Source: Botryotinia globosa
Lineage: Eukaryota > Ascomycota > Leotiomycetes > Helotiales > Sclerotiniaceae
NCBI GenBank assembly: GCA_014898425.1
Contig: RCSZ01000010.1
Location: 1,550,001-1,614,000, forward strand
Direction: 5' to 3'
Length of the DNA: 64,000 nt
Below the pieces are notes generated by a model. The model did no database searches. It saw only the letters and a list, made by a program, of their open reading frames with translations, and was not told the origin of the DNA. The position numbers and the translations under genes are program-made. Shown here one piece after another: positions 33,519-45,979 of this stretch (its first letter is position 1; each line of letters opens with the position of its first letter).

Positions 33519-36500
33519 ATCACACAGACAGAAAAACAAACAGAAAAACAGACAGAAAAACAGACAAACAAACAAGACTAAAGACGTCACCCACTCATTA
33601 CTACGAGAGTTATACAAATAGCTAAAATATTCATCATAGTAATTGATATATCCTCGATACTCGATTAATGAGTATCCACCCGAACTTCTATACCTAGCTC
33701 ATGTATGAGTAGACTCAGATATAGATGTAGATATACTTTCTTGATCCCTTCTACTGTTTAGTGTTCAACTTTTCAATAGTATCTAGGTAGCTCGGTAGCT
33801 ATTAATTCATCGCTTAGAAGCTCCAAGCGAACCGAAGGTGAGTTATCTACCAGCCTATCTAGGGGTATGTATATACATATTAGTAAGAGAATTAATAATT
33901 AATAATTAATATATAGCACTATAAGTATTGGCGATATAAATCGTTTGTGTCAGCGTCAGTAGTAGTAAAGATTTGACTCACTATTCATTCAGTTCATCTA
34001 CAAATAATTCTACGCTGAATACGTATCAATACATTTATATAACATATCTGATTAAATTAAATTAAATTAAATTCAATAAGGTAAAGAAGAAAAGAGAAGC
34101 TTGTGAAACTCTATTTCTCCTGATCATTTTAAGTTCAAGCCATCTATAATGTTCCCCATCCTATCCTATCCTGCTCTGTACAATATTTCTCGCGTTGTTT
34201 AGCCCGAGACTCCTCTTATGATTTGGAAGTAGGGTTAATAATTTTCTTCAGATTCGAATTCAGGATATTTTCACTCTCCTTTTCTTCTCGGAAGAGGAAT
34301 ATTAATGTTGATGGAAAAGAAAGGAAAGGAAAGAAAAGATGATAACGACATTCCCTCGAATAAATGAATCTTAACCAAAGGAAACTAGAATATAATATAC
34401 ATTCCTCACTTCTATAGAAGCAATACGGAAAATCTCCTGTGCATAAGTACTCAGCTAACCTACATACTTTCCAAAATCTAATTTCATTAGATTCTTCTCC
34501 CCATTAATCTACAGCTAGCATTGTGTTTATTATCTCTATATCTACTGGTAAGTATCTATATTTATTAGAAAAGCCTTTCCTTCCAAATGTGATTTCCTAT
34601 CTCCCAATTCCTAACCCTCAATCTTGTAGACAAAGTCATATAATCTTATAAGTATATCTTCCAAAACAAATTCCACATCTATGACAATCTCCAAACCCCC
34701 AATACCCTCTCTACCTACCTACAACTAACTCCCTTTCCAAAAAATCAAACCATCACATAAAAATTCCCTCTCCTCGTCCTCTCCCCTTCCTCTCCACATC
34801 CCCGCTGCTTCCTAGCCCCACATCCACATCCATCCATCCATCCATTCATCTCAGCAAACTCACTCCACTATATCCATATAGATAGATAGATAGATATACA
34901 TAGAACATACTTCATACATCAACCCAATGATTACAATCACAATCACACTTACCAACTATTAGTTATTAAATCTTTAGATACATATCTGAATCGGTATATA
35001 CATATGAGACTCAACTCGGGGTAGGCAACCTATCAATCCCAGTCCCAAAATCCCATCAAGCAATCTATAAACCCACCACCAACAGATATCAATGCTACTG
35101 TACTCAAACCCCCAAAGGACTCGTCGCAATTTTACAAAGCTACTACATAGGTAGCTCTCGTTAATTCAACAACCATTCATTCATTCATTCATTCACACCC
35201 GAGGTCATCCATCATCACATTATCACATAAAACCCCATCCCCATCCCATCCATCCCGACCTTTTCCCGCACCCATGCATACTCCGTACACAAATCTACAA
35301 GCGATACAGTGCCCCTCATATGTACCTAGGTATGTACAGTATGACCGGCGCCACTCGACTAATCCCACACTTCTGCGATCTAGATGCGAAAAGCCCATTT
35401 GCAATAATCCATAATCCACACGCAAGCTGTGAAATTACATCATTCCGAAGTTCTTCAAACTTGATTCTTTGGTATACCAGGTAGGTGTATGGATACATTA
35501 CTAAATCTTAACTTTATAATTGATCATTCGGAATCTGAAAATTTACTTCCCACATCCACATCTTCGCTTTCTCGTTCTCGTCTCGTCTGAGAGGCGAGTC
35601 GAGTCGAGTCGAGTAGTCTCGACTCTTTCGTCTCTGAATAGATAATTTTAATTTTACATCCGAGTTATCCGTTTATTTACTAGGTACTCAAGTATTCATC
35701 TATATCAATACTAATATATACACATAATTTATATACTATACACAAATTAGCTCCTCAGCCCAGATTTCCGATCACATCACATCATCACACCCCTCTACAA
35801 CCCCCCCACCCCAACCCCTACCCCTACCCCTACCTCCCTCTCAACCTTCTAGATCTCATCTAAAATCTCGATCTTACCCGCCGGGGAACCCTATTAGTTC
35901 CCGCTAATTACATTCATCCATTGATTAGTCAATTATTCCCTTTCCATTTTTCCATTTTTTCTGTCTATCTATGATTCATTCTTCATTATTTGTCTATACA
36001 CTTATTAAACTAATTCATCCATTCATTCATTCTATATCCATCAAATTCATCCACTCTCCTACCCCCCCTGCGGTTCCCTTAATAAATTCAAATCTAAACC
36101 CCTCCAACCCCCCCCCTCCAAATCCCCCTCCAAATCCCAATCCCAACCCCACTCACACCACCAAAAAACTACAATTCCAACACTCCAGCACTTCAACTAG
36201 GGATGAGCGAATTATATAATCTTGGGGTTGATTATACAATTCTATATTATCACGCTTTTTGAGTATTATAAAATATTATATCAAGATTATACATATGTTT
36301 TTGAATTAATCAAATTATCAGGATGAATGAAAGTGAGTTATGTTTGAAAAAAGTTTTTAAAGGCTTCTAATTTTCAATTTAGTATAATTAGATCTAAAAG
36401 TCAGGTGCTAATCATATGATTTATATAATAATTATCTCCTTTTAAGAATAATTTCAAATTAGCTTTTTAAAGAAATTTAGAATTAGTTATACATATAATA

Positions 36501-36690
36501 CAATTTGACTAGTATTGTATATTATATTTGAGTGACGAATATATAATATTATATATTATCAAATCGCTTAATTCTAACTTCAATACTCTAATACTCTCAA
36601 AACCAGATAAATCCTCTGATAATTTACTATCTTATGATATGTATCTTACATCTAATCTAGCATCAGAATTATATACTTTCTAATAATATG

Positions 36691-36853
36691 AATATTTGAT
36701 TTCTATTTGATTTCTATTTGATTTCTATTTGATTTCTATTTGATTTCTATTTGATTTCTATTTGATTTCTATTTGATTTCTATTTGATTTCTATTTGATT
36801 TCTATTTGATTTCTATTTGATTTCTATTTGATTTCTATTTGATTTCTATTTGA
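36691..36853. repeat. 11-bp minisatellite, about 15 near-perfect copies
   Basis: Unit TATTTGATTTC in tandem, essentially without substitutions until the last copy. It lies 150 bases left of the large nested transposon. Confidence 0.95.
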
Positions 36854-37071
36854 TATATATATTCTATTCTATCACCAGTACCCTATTCAATCTCTTACCT
36901 CTCTATAATAAACATTAACTATCATCAATCGAAACACATTCTACATTAAAAACACATCTATTTGAAATATACATTCTCTTAGAATAAATAATAATTACAA
37001 TATCCCCTAGACTGCCAACTAGCGGCGCCATCGCTTAGCAGGGATCTAATAGACCAATTAAATCATTAGAA

Positions 37072-37221
37072 TGTTAAGGTACGGGTAAAGACTTATATTA
37101 TATCATAAAGATTCTAAATGCTATAAAAGATTGAGGCTCTATTATAGGAAGTAGGGTATACTAAGGGTATGCTAAGGGTTTGTGTTTGAGGTATGAAAGT
37201 AATGTAGTTGGTATTGTAATA
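37072..37221 (+). repeat. 5' LTR (strongly RIP-mutated)
   Basis: Differs from the 3' copy mainly by T for C and A for G, for example GGTATTGTAATA against GGCGCCGTGACA at the 3' end. Confidence 0.8.
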
Positions 37222-40200
37222 ATATCCTTTTTTTAGGGTTTGTTTATTTTAAGTAAGTTAAGGTATAGGGTAATTTTGTTATTTTTTGATAAAGTTATAG
37301 AGAATTAATTCAATATTGATTAAATAAAAATCCAAAATCTTTTGAAATAATGTTAGAATAATCTAGTTTCTATTATAGAGTTAAAGCAAACTATTTTTAA
37401 GATAGTAATTAATTAATAGATTTTCTTTGATTTATTTAATCTTTATTTAAAAGTTATTATTAGTATAATAGTATTTAAGGTGATAAGCTTTTTGAATTTA
37501 ATTTATATAAATAGATCTAATTTATTTGAATATATTAAATGAAATATAATAATTATTTTTTTCTAGTTTTGAAGGTTTTTAGCTGATTATTATAATAATA
37601 GATAATATTTTTATTTGATATGATAATAAAAATTATATTTATTATAATAATCAAAAATCTTTTTGAATTTCTATTATTTGATTTCCTTATATGTTTTATT
37701 ATCTTTTTCAAAAATTCAATTTTGATTTTTATATAATTTGATAATATTGATAATATTTTAATCTAATAATTCTAATAAATAGTAAAACAATTGAAGTAAT
37801 AAATTATAAAATATCAAAAAAATCTTGAAATTAATTAGAAATTATAATAAACAAATTTGTTTATAAATTTTGAAAATTTTGTAAAGGCTATTTTATTTAT
37901 TATTATTTTTTTTTATTGAATGATTAGTTTTTATATTCTTTATATTAATTTATATCTTATTATTTTTTTTATAAAAAAAAATATTAGTTTGGATTTTGTT
38001 AGTATAATCTTTATATTTTTGAATCAATTAGATTGTAAATATTTTGAATTTAATTAAAATAAAATTAAATCTATTTGTAATCTTATTAATTTTAAAAAAC
38101 TTTTATTTTTTTTAATATAATAGATTTGATAGAATTGATATAAATAGTTTAATTTCAAGATATAAATAATAGTTATAATTAATAAAGAATAGGGATATAT
38201 TAATAATTTTTGATATAATATTATTCAATATGAATTTTGCAAATAGAAATCAATCGAATTAATTGTTTTAATAAAAATTTATAAAAATATAAAAATATTG
38301 TTTTATTATAATATTAATTCTTTTTATTTAATTGTTGGATTTAGAATGGAATGAGAAAAATTGTTTTAAAATAATTAATAAATATTTGAATAAATATTTT
38401 TAAAATTCAGAAATAAATTGAAAACTTTTATTAAATATAATATTATTAGAAATATTATATAAATAATATATTTTTTTAATAAATTGATTTATAAACTTTT
38501 TTATAAATAATTTTATTATTAATATAAAATATTATATTTTAATCAAATAATAAACAATTGTAATAATATATTAATATTTTTTTTTATAATATTTATTAAT
38601 TAATAATAATATAATATAATTAATAAAGATATTTGATTAGGGATAGAATAATATTAATAAAGATTTAAAAAATCTAGGTGTAATAAGATAAAAGGTTTTG
38701 ATATGAAAATAGAGTTGATAAATTTATATGAATATTTTGATTTTTTTAGATATATTGAGTTATTAATATATATAAAAAATAAAATCGATAATTTTGATAT
38801 AGCCTAAATATTTAATTAATTTGATTAAATATATATAATATATAATTTGTATATAAAATTTAATAAAAAAAAAAACAAAAAGATGATTGTAATAAAAAAT
38901 CTTATTATTAATTAATTTATAATTTTATAAAACTATTCAAAAATCTTTTCGAATATCTAATAATTAATAACAAATAAAAAGATTTCGAAATATTGTATAT
39001 ATAATTGTAACTAATTTGGATAATTTGTATATTTTATTGATAAAATTATTAATTGGTTTATTAGTATTAGAGATAATTATATTTATTAAAATTATAATTA
39101 GGTTTAAATTATTATTTATTTATTAAATAATATTCTTGAATGTAGTAATATCAAATATTTGTTTTAAAAAAATCATTTATAAATAATTCTTAATTTGATT
39201 GTTATTAGAATTGATATGTATTAAATAATTTTTAGTTTTGTAATTTAAAGTATTGGGGTGAATAGTTTTATGATTGGGTTGATATATAATATAAAAATTG
39301 AATTTCGATAAGAATTCGGTTTATTTAATTTATTATTGATTTAATATCTTTATTAATATAAAGTATTTGAGGTTTTTATAATTAATAATGATTTCAAATA
39401 GTTTTTGAATATTATATAATTTCAACTTTCATTTTTCTAATAATTTTATAATCGCTAGAAGTTTTTTATTATAAATCTTATAATTGTATTTAATGATATT
39501 ATATTTTGATAAAAAATATATTATTAGATATAAATTTCCTTTATTATTATATTATAAAAAAATACTATCTACAATCCAATTGAAAATATTAGTTTTGATT
39601 ATTATACAATAATAATAATCAAATATAATAAAAATCAAAACAAAGAAAAAAGTATTTTTTAATATTATAAAAATATTTTCTTATTTAAAATTCCAATTCT
39701 ACACTTTTTTCTTCTTTAAAAAACAATTAAAGAATTTTACGATTTTGGAAAAATTGTAAATAAAATATTGATAAAAATTAATAAATCCAAAGAAATACTA
39801 GAAATCTTTAAATTTAATTAATAATTTCTAATTGAATATAATATCGATTTTCTCTGAATCTATTTCTATATTTCCTAAGATAATAATTAAGTTGAGATAT
39901 TTAGTTTTTTTTATTTTGAATTTGTATTTATCAATATCGATTTATAGTTTGATATCAATTAATCGCTAAATAACCTTGTAAATATATCTTTTATGATTTG
40001 TAATATTTTTGAAATAAATCAAAATATTATTTAAATATATTATACAAATCCTATCCAAAAGATTAAAGAAAATATAATTAATATAATTTTGAAATAAGAT
40101 CAATATATTACAAAATCCAAAGGATATTATTAATAATTCGAATAAATTGAAACAAGTGATAAAAGCAATTTTCTATTTATAGTTTTTTATAATTTGTAAT

Positions 40201-43200
40201 TTATTAAAGATAATAATAATATTAAGTTTAATGTAGATTTTAGTATAGTATAAAGTATTAAGGGTTTTTTTAATTAATAATAAAGAATATTAGTTTTTGA
40301 TAATAATATTGTTTAGGTTTTAATAGTTTTGATAGATTTGAATGTTTTTTTTTGATTTAATAGTTAAAAAAAGTGAAATAATTGATTGAAAATGAGATTC
40401 CCAAATAAATCCTTTGTTTAGATTATTATTAAGCTATTTATAAATAATTTGAAGTTTAATTGGGAATATTAAATAGTTTTTGTTATATAATAGTTTTTTA
40501 TTTGATATAATTTTAATCTTGTAATTTTATAAATATTGTAATGAAAGTTTGTTAGTAAGAAAGGATAGGAATTTTGGGTATAGGTTATAAAATTAAAGAG
40601 GTAATTTATTTTGGATTTTTGATATAAAAGGGATAGATTAATTTGTTTTTTCTATAAACTTATTAATATTATTATCTATTAAGTTTTAATGTAATTGAAT
40701 AAAATCCTTAGTTATTATGTAATGTAAATTACAAACTCTATTTAATTTGTTTTAGAATATTTTTATAATATAAATATTATTGTTTTTATAAAATTATATA
40801 AAACTATTAGCTATAAAAAACTTTATATTTTGTATTTCGAAGTGGATGTTTTTTATAGTGTTGAATGATTCGCTTAAGAGATTTGATAGTGATGATAATA
40901 GTGAGGGTAAAATGTTTTAGTTTTGTAATAGTTTTTTATGTTTTTTAGAATTAGTAATGAATTGAATTGGAATTGATTTTAAAAATAAATAATTAAAAAT
41001 CATTTTAATTTAGATATTTGTTTTATTATTGATATAATAAATGTAATAAAGATTTTTGTTTTTATTGTTTTTGAGGTTGATGGTATTAGGGTTTTTTTGA
41101 ATATTTGGGGTTTCAATAAATTCGAGAATTATTAATTAATTTTGGAATAATAAGGATTTAATTTCGAAGTTTTTATTAATAATATTTTTTATAGAAGCTA
41201 ATTTTAGAATAAGTTTTTGTAGGGATAGTTTGGGATTGATTATAATTTTGCTATTTTTTAATAAAATTATTTTATAGTTATTAAATATATTGAAAATAAT
41301 AGTTATTATAATATTAATAGGATAGTAATATTTTGAGTAATATATGAATACAAATTTAAATATTATTATTAATTAATTGATAATAGGATTATAGTATTGA
41401 AATTAAAAAAGATTAAGAATTAGTAAATTTATAATTGATAAAATAATAATATAAAATAAATTGATTTTTTGGTAATTATTGATTTGTATATTTAGAAGTA
41501 TATATTGAGAAAGGATATTAAAAAGCTTTTTATTAATTAGAAGTAGATAATAGATATAAGGAAAAGGTTATATAAATATTTAGAATTTAAAAATGATTTT
41601 TTTGTTAATAAAATTATAATCTATAATTTTATTATTTATAAAATTAATAAGCAAAATAATTATATTAAATATAAAAAAGATTTTTATTAAGATTTTAAAA
41701 GATTTATTATTTATTGTTTTAAAATATAAAGGATTTTTAGATATAATTGATTTTTTAATTTACAAAAATAAATTTTTTATAAAGAATTTTGATTTGTAAT
41801 TATAAATCGAGATTAATCTTTTGATATATTAGGTTAAGGAATAAAGCTTTTATTTTTTTTTGAATAAATAAATCTTTCAATATATTTTTTTAGGTTAAAT
41901 TTTTGAATAAGGTTAAAGGGGATTGATAAGGTATAGTGTAATAGTGTAGTTGGGAAATAGTTAGTGGATGGGAAATGGTTGGTGGGTGGGAATAGGTTTT
42001 GATATAAGAAATTAATAATATTGTGATAGGATTTAAAACTTTAATATTGATTAATTATAGGGGAATGATTAGTGTAAAGATTGTATTTTGTATTAATATT
42101 GATATTATATTTTGTATTATTAGTTTGTTTTTTATTGTAATTGTTTTTAATATAATTTGGTTTTTTATAATAAAGATAAAGGTTAAGATTAAGATATTGT
42201 TTTTGAATATAATGAGATAAAAAATATTAATTTTGTTAAATAATATCTAGTTGTATAGGATTATTAGATAGCTTTGGTGTAAAAGGGGTTATAATTGGAA
42301 TTGATTTTTTATTGTAGTGTTTTAATTGATTACAATTGAAATTAATATTCTAACTTTTTTATTGATTATCAAAATAAGTTTTTTTTTTTAGATTATTATA
42401 AATACTTTATTATTAAATTATTTATATATTAATATTAGTAATAAAAGGTTTATTAAAATAATTGATTGAAATATTAATCAATTTTTATAAAATTTTAAAT
42501 TTGAGATTAGTAATTTGTTATTCAACAATTTTCCTATATTTAATAACAAATTGTTTAAATTCAATAATGAAATTATTAAATAGAATTTTCCTTATTTTAT
42601 ATTTATTATAATTTATAAAATTTTTTTGTAAAAGATTAAGGGTTTAATATTGTTTATTCAATTTGTTTTAAATACTTGTTATAATATATCATTTAAAAAA
42701 TTAAAGATTAAAATTATATAAATTATTTGTGATTATATTAAAATATATTTGATTATTTATATAAACTAAATTAGAAAATAAATTAACAAAAAATATAATT
42801 TATTAAAATTCTAATTTGTTTTTATAATTTATAATTAAATAATAATTAATTATATTATAAAATACTATATACTGGTTTTAATATTTTATAATATTTTGTT
42901 TATTATTATTAAACTTTTTGAAAGAAATAAAATGTTTTCGATAGAATAGAGTTTTTGGGTTATTATAAATAATAATCTTTAATATTTCAATTGTATTTTA
43001 TAATTTGGTAATTTGTAATTGAGCTTTGTTGATTTGGGTATATATTATAGTAGCTTGTTTTTATAATAAAATTATAATTATTTTAATCAAAGTAAATATA
43101 GTTTGAGTAGTTGTGAAATATATAGTATTTAGATTGTGGAATAGATTTGTAAATAAGGAAATATTAGTTTTGGTGGAATTGATAGTATAGTTTAAAAAAA

Positions 43201-43498
43201 GGAATTGTAAGGGCAGATTAAATGTAGTTGTTTGGTTGGTTATTTCTAGAGTGTTTTTATAACTATAAAACATTTTTATAAAGTTCTTAATAATAGATTA
43301 ATATAAATATATTTTAATACAATTGGATAATTTTATTAAAAAATAATAAAGTTATTTATAATGAATCAATAATAGATTTGATTAATATAATTGGGTTGTA
43401 ATTTTAATAAAATCAAGGTAGTTGGAATAATTGGAATACAATTTGAATAAATATCTTTAAAATAAAACTATAATAGCTTTTAAGTAGATAATACAAAT

Positions 43499-43648
43499 TG
43501 TCAAAGTACAGATAAAAACTTATATTGTATTATAAGGGTTTTAAGTGTTATAAAAGGTTGAGGCCCTATTATAGGAAGTAGAGTACACTAAGGGTACGCT
43601 AAGGGTTTGTGCCTGAGGCACGAAGGCAACGTAGTTGGCGCCGTGACA
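43499..43648 (+). repeat. 3' LTR (less mutated)
   Basis: Retains GC-containing sequence such as GTGCCTGAGGCACGAAGGCA in its second half, while its first half is partly AT-converted. Confidence 0.8.
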
Positions 43649-44313
43649 CAGGATCTTAAGAATTCTTATAACATTTAGATTATATTCTATAATAACTATT
43701 GAAATATTTATTATTATTACATGAATAAATATTATATTCTTAATATTTCTATATATTTTCATACCTATTATCTTTTAATTTAAAATTATTCAATATTTCT
43801 TTTAATATAACTCTTTTTATATCAAAGAATAATCCCCTATATATATTACAATTCTTTTTATTTTCTAATCTAATAAAATAATATTTTATAGAAAAATTAG
43901 AATCCTCAATTATAACCTATAGAAACTCAAAATGATTTTTAAAATAATATTTAGGTTTAAATTTATCGATCAATTTATTAATAATAGATTTTCAAAAAAC
44001 ATTATATTTCAAAGATTTGATTATAAAATGTTTTAAAACAAACTTTTTATAAATCAAATAGTAATTAATTAAAACAATAATTAAAAGCTATTATTTTAAA
44101 GCTTAATACTTTTTACAATATATTTATTAATTTTCTTATTATCAATATTATTATTGAAGTTATTGATATTCTTGCTCAGTGCACGGACTACATACGGCGC
44201 CGCTAGCCGGCAGTCTAGGGGATAATTTACATTTCCCAATCATTAAATAGAATGATCATCAAGATGTAACAAAAATAAAACGAAGATTCTTCAAATTTTT
44301 TCTTCATTAAAAC

Positions 44314-44476
44314 TGTCGGGATAGGGATCATGTGACCGCACTAGCGCTTGCGCTAGTGCCTCGGCACTACAAGTATGAACGTTTCGTAGCCCTAGCTTTT
44401 AGAACCTCAAGCAATATTATAACAGTGTGAACCATAGTACTATATTGTCTTCACCATCCCCATGGTGATACCAACA
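44314..44476. mobile_element. Solo LTR, 163 bp, with perfect AAAAC target duplication
   Basis: Begins TGTCGGGATAGGG and ends ATACCAACA, so termini TGTCGG/CCAACA are short inverted repeats. Both flanks are AAAAC (44309-44313 and 44477-44481). It contains a perfect hairpin CACTAGCGCTTGCGCTAGTG at 44339-44358. Unlike its surroundings it is not AT-converted. It is unrelated to the 150-bp LTRs nearby. It most likely arose by recombination between two LTRs of a former retrotransposon. Confidence 0.88.
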
Positions 44477-44513
44477 AAAACAAATCAAATTATATAAAGA
44501 AAAAGATAAAGTA

Positions 44514-45307
44514 AGTCGACCATCCTACTTTCAGGCCATTTCTCTTTCGGGCCATCCTTTTATACCAAAAATTACTTTTTGGATCTATTAATATCTCTAT
44601 CAATATTGAAAATAATTCAATAAAAATTTATATTTATATAATTTAAACAATTTCAAGTGTATATTAGAATTTTTAGAATTTTTGAATTTTTCTGGATCGA
44701 TTTTCAATTCATATATAAATCACATACGAATTTAAATTTTTCTAAAATCTTGAATAACTTTTTAATAACAATTATCAAAAGAAAATTATATATCTTTCTG
44801 AAAATTTCAAATCTGAATCTATATAGAAATTCCCAAAAAGATTTCAAAAAAAAGAATAAATATAGAGATATGATATACAGTGAGTTGAGAGTAATATAAA
44901 TAATCTTTGTAATTTTGAGGATACCCTTTTAAATATTTATTTATGAGGAATTTTTTTATCTTTTTAAGGGTTTTCAAATTGAATATCTTATAAATGTATA
45001 ATAAAATTTTATAATGTATTTTTAGCTATTTTTCCTTCAAAGTTATTATAGATTTTATGAAATTTTAAATTTATATGTAATTTCTATGTAAATTGAAAAT
45101 CGATATTTAAAGCTCTAGAAATCGATTCAGAAAAATCCTAAAATTCTAAAAATTCTAATATAAATCTAAAATAATTCGAATTATATAGATTTAAATTTTT
45201 ATTAAATTATATTCAATATTGATAGAGATATTGATAAACCAAAAAGTGATTTTTGGTGTAAAAGAGTAACCCAAAAGAGGAGTGGCCTGAAAGTAGAATG
45301 GTCGACT
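44514..45307. mobile_element. Foldback (long inverted repeat) element, 794 bp, TA target duplication
   Basis: The two halves are inverted copies of each other with many transitions: left AGTCGACCATCCTACTTTCA against the right-end complement AGTCGACCATTCTACTTTCA, then continuing homology (CAGGCCA, ACCAAAAAT, ATCTCTATCAATATTGA, AGAATTTTTAGAATTT) for several hundred bases each. TA flanks are at 44512-44513 and 45308-45309. No coding capacity; the 80-codon frame inside is AT-rich noise. Confidence 0.85.
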
Positions 45308-45514
45308 TATAGTAATTATTAAAAAATGAATATGAACAAAACTGAATTCTAAAATTTCAAGTTTAGTTTATAATAGATATATAATGAACAATATAATAAA
45401 AAGAAACTCTTTATAGAATAATAATATTAAAATATAAAAAAGTTATTAATGAATAACTAAATATATCAGAGATGAATTAGAAGATAAGATTCATTTCGAG
45501 TAAAATTTAATACA

Positions 45515-45979
45515 GTAAAACCTCTCTATAAGGATATCGGTTTTTGTAATCTTTTTTAAGAATATATAAAGATATTCTTATAAAGAGGTATTCGATTAAT
45601 CCTAATATAATAGTAATTAACTTCTGATTAATCCTAATTGAATTATATTTCGATAAATATAAATATCATTTCCACGATAATTTTATTATATAATAATTAA
45701 TTTTAATAATTCGATGAATTTCATAGGGATATATAGAATCCGGAAATCAAAATATAATTAAATTCTCTAGAGAATATGATATTATCACTCGAATCCTAAT
45801 GATTTTATTCATCTATTAAAAATATATCTAATCCTACGATTAGAAATTATAAGAATATCTTTAGAAAAAGGTTTGAAAGATATAGGCCTTTTTTAACCCT
45901 AAAAATTTTGGGGATCAAAAAAAATTAAGGATCATAGAGGTTATTCTTATAAAGGGATCCTTATAGAGAGGTTTTGTTG
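45515..45979. mobile_element. Pogo-like MITE (copy 2), 465 bp, TA target duplication
   Basis: Left end CAGTAAAACCTCTCTATAAG and the right end complement CAACAAAACCTCTCTATAAG, with TA on both sides (45513-45514 and 45980-45981). A subterminal TTATAAAG motif is repeated in each arm. Termini resemble pogo/Emigrant-type MITEs and the element at 30,810. Non-coding. Confidence 0.85.

Larger units (their letters stand above)
31388..37000. other. Gene-free, strand-skewed and repeat-rich region
   Basis: 5.6 kb without a recognisable gene. 31,430-32,540 is purine- and G-rich on the plus strand with very little C. 34,600-36,200 is C-rich with little G. 36,230-37,000 is AT-rich. It includes several microsatellites and a TACCTAGGTA palindrome at 35,323-35,332. 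Frames such as 31729-32145 minus or 32250-32534 minus are low-complexity translations of the skewed DNA. Confidence 0.5.
37072..43648 (+). mobile_element. RIP-degraded LTR retrotransposon, 6,577 bp
   Basis: Two direct repeats of exactly 150 bp (37072-37221 and 43499-43648) align without gaps. They start TGTTA/TGTCA and end TAATA/TGACA, as expected for TG..CA LTR ends, and both carry a TATAAAAG box (37122 and 43549), which suggests plus-strand orientation. The 5-bp flanks are TAGAA (37067-37071) and CAGGA (43649-43653), identical if C-to-T and G-to-A changes are undone. The interior is extremely AT-rich with stops in all frames, so gag/pol cannot be recognised; Copia or Gypsy membership is undecided. 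Confidence 0.8.
37001..44224. mobile_element. Terminal-inverted-repeat DNA element interrupted by an LTR retrotransposon
   Basis: The ends are 29-bp inverted repeats: left 37001-37029 starts TATCCCCTAGACTGCC and right 44196-44224 ends in its complement. They differ at two adjacent positions only, AA versus GG. Both lie against TA, so TA may be the target duplication and the element proper 37003-44222. Removing the inner LTR element and one target copy leaves about 638 bp, a MITE-sized host. No coding sequence remains. Superfamily not determined; TA duplication suggests a Tc1/mariner-like group. Confidence 0.7.

Noticed and set aside
33380..33625. Frames encoding Ser-Ile or Leu-Ile repeats
   Set aside because: Translations of the CAATAT hexamer array.
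35815..35836. CCCCTA repeats considered as interstitial telomere
   Set aside because: Only about three units and not the CCCTAA type usual in these fungi; more likely low-complexity C-rich DNA.
36691..36853. Regular short repeat array considered as CRISPR
   Set aside because: Units are contiguous 11-mers without spacers; this is a eukaryotic minisatellite.
43061..43273. Frames inside the AT-rich island considered as gag/pol remnants
   Set aside because: Too short and compositionally driven; no retroelement motif is visible after the apparent RIP damage.
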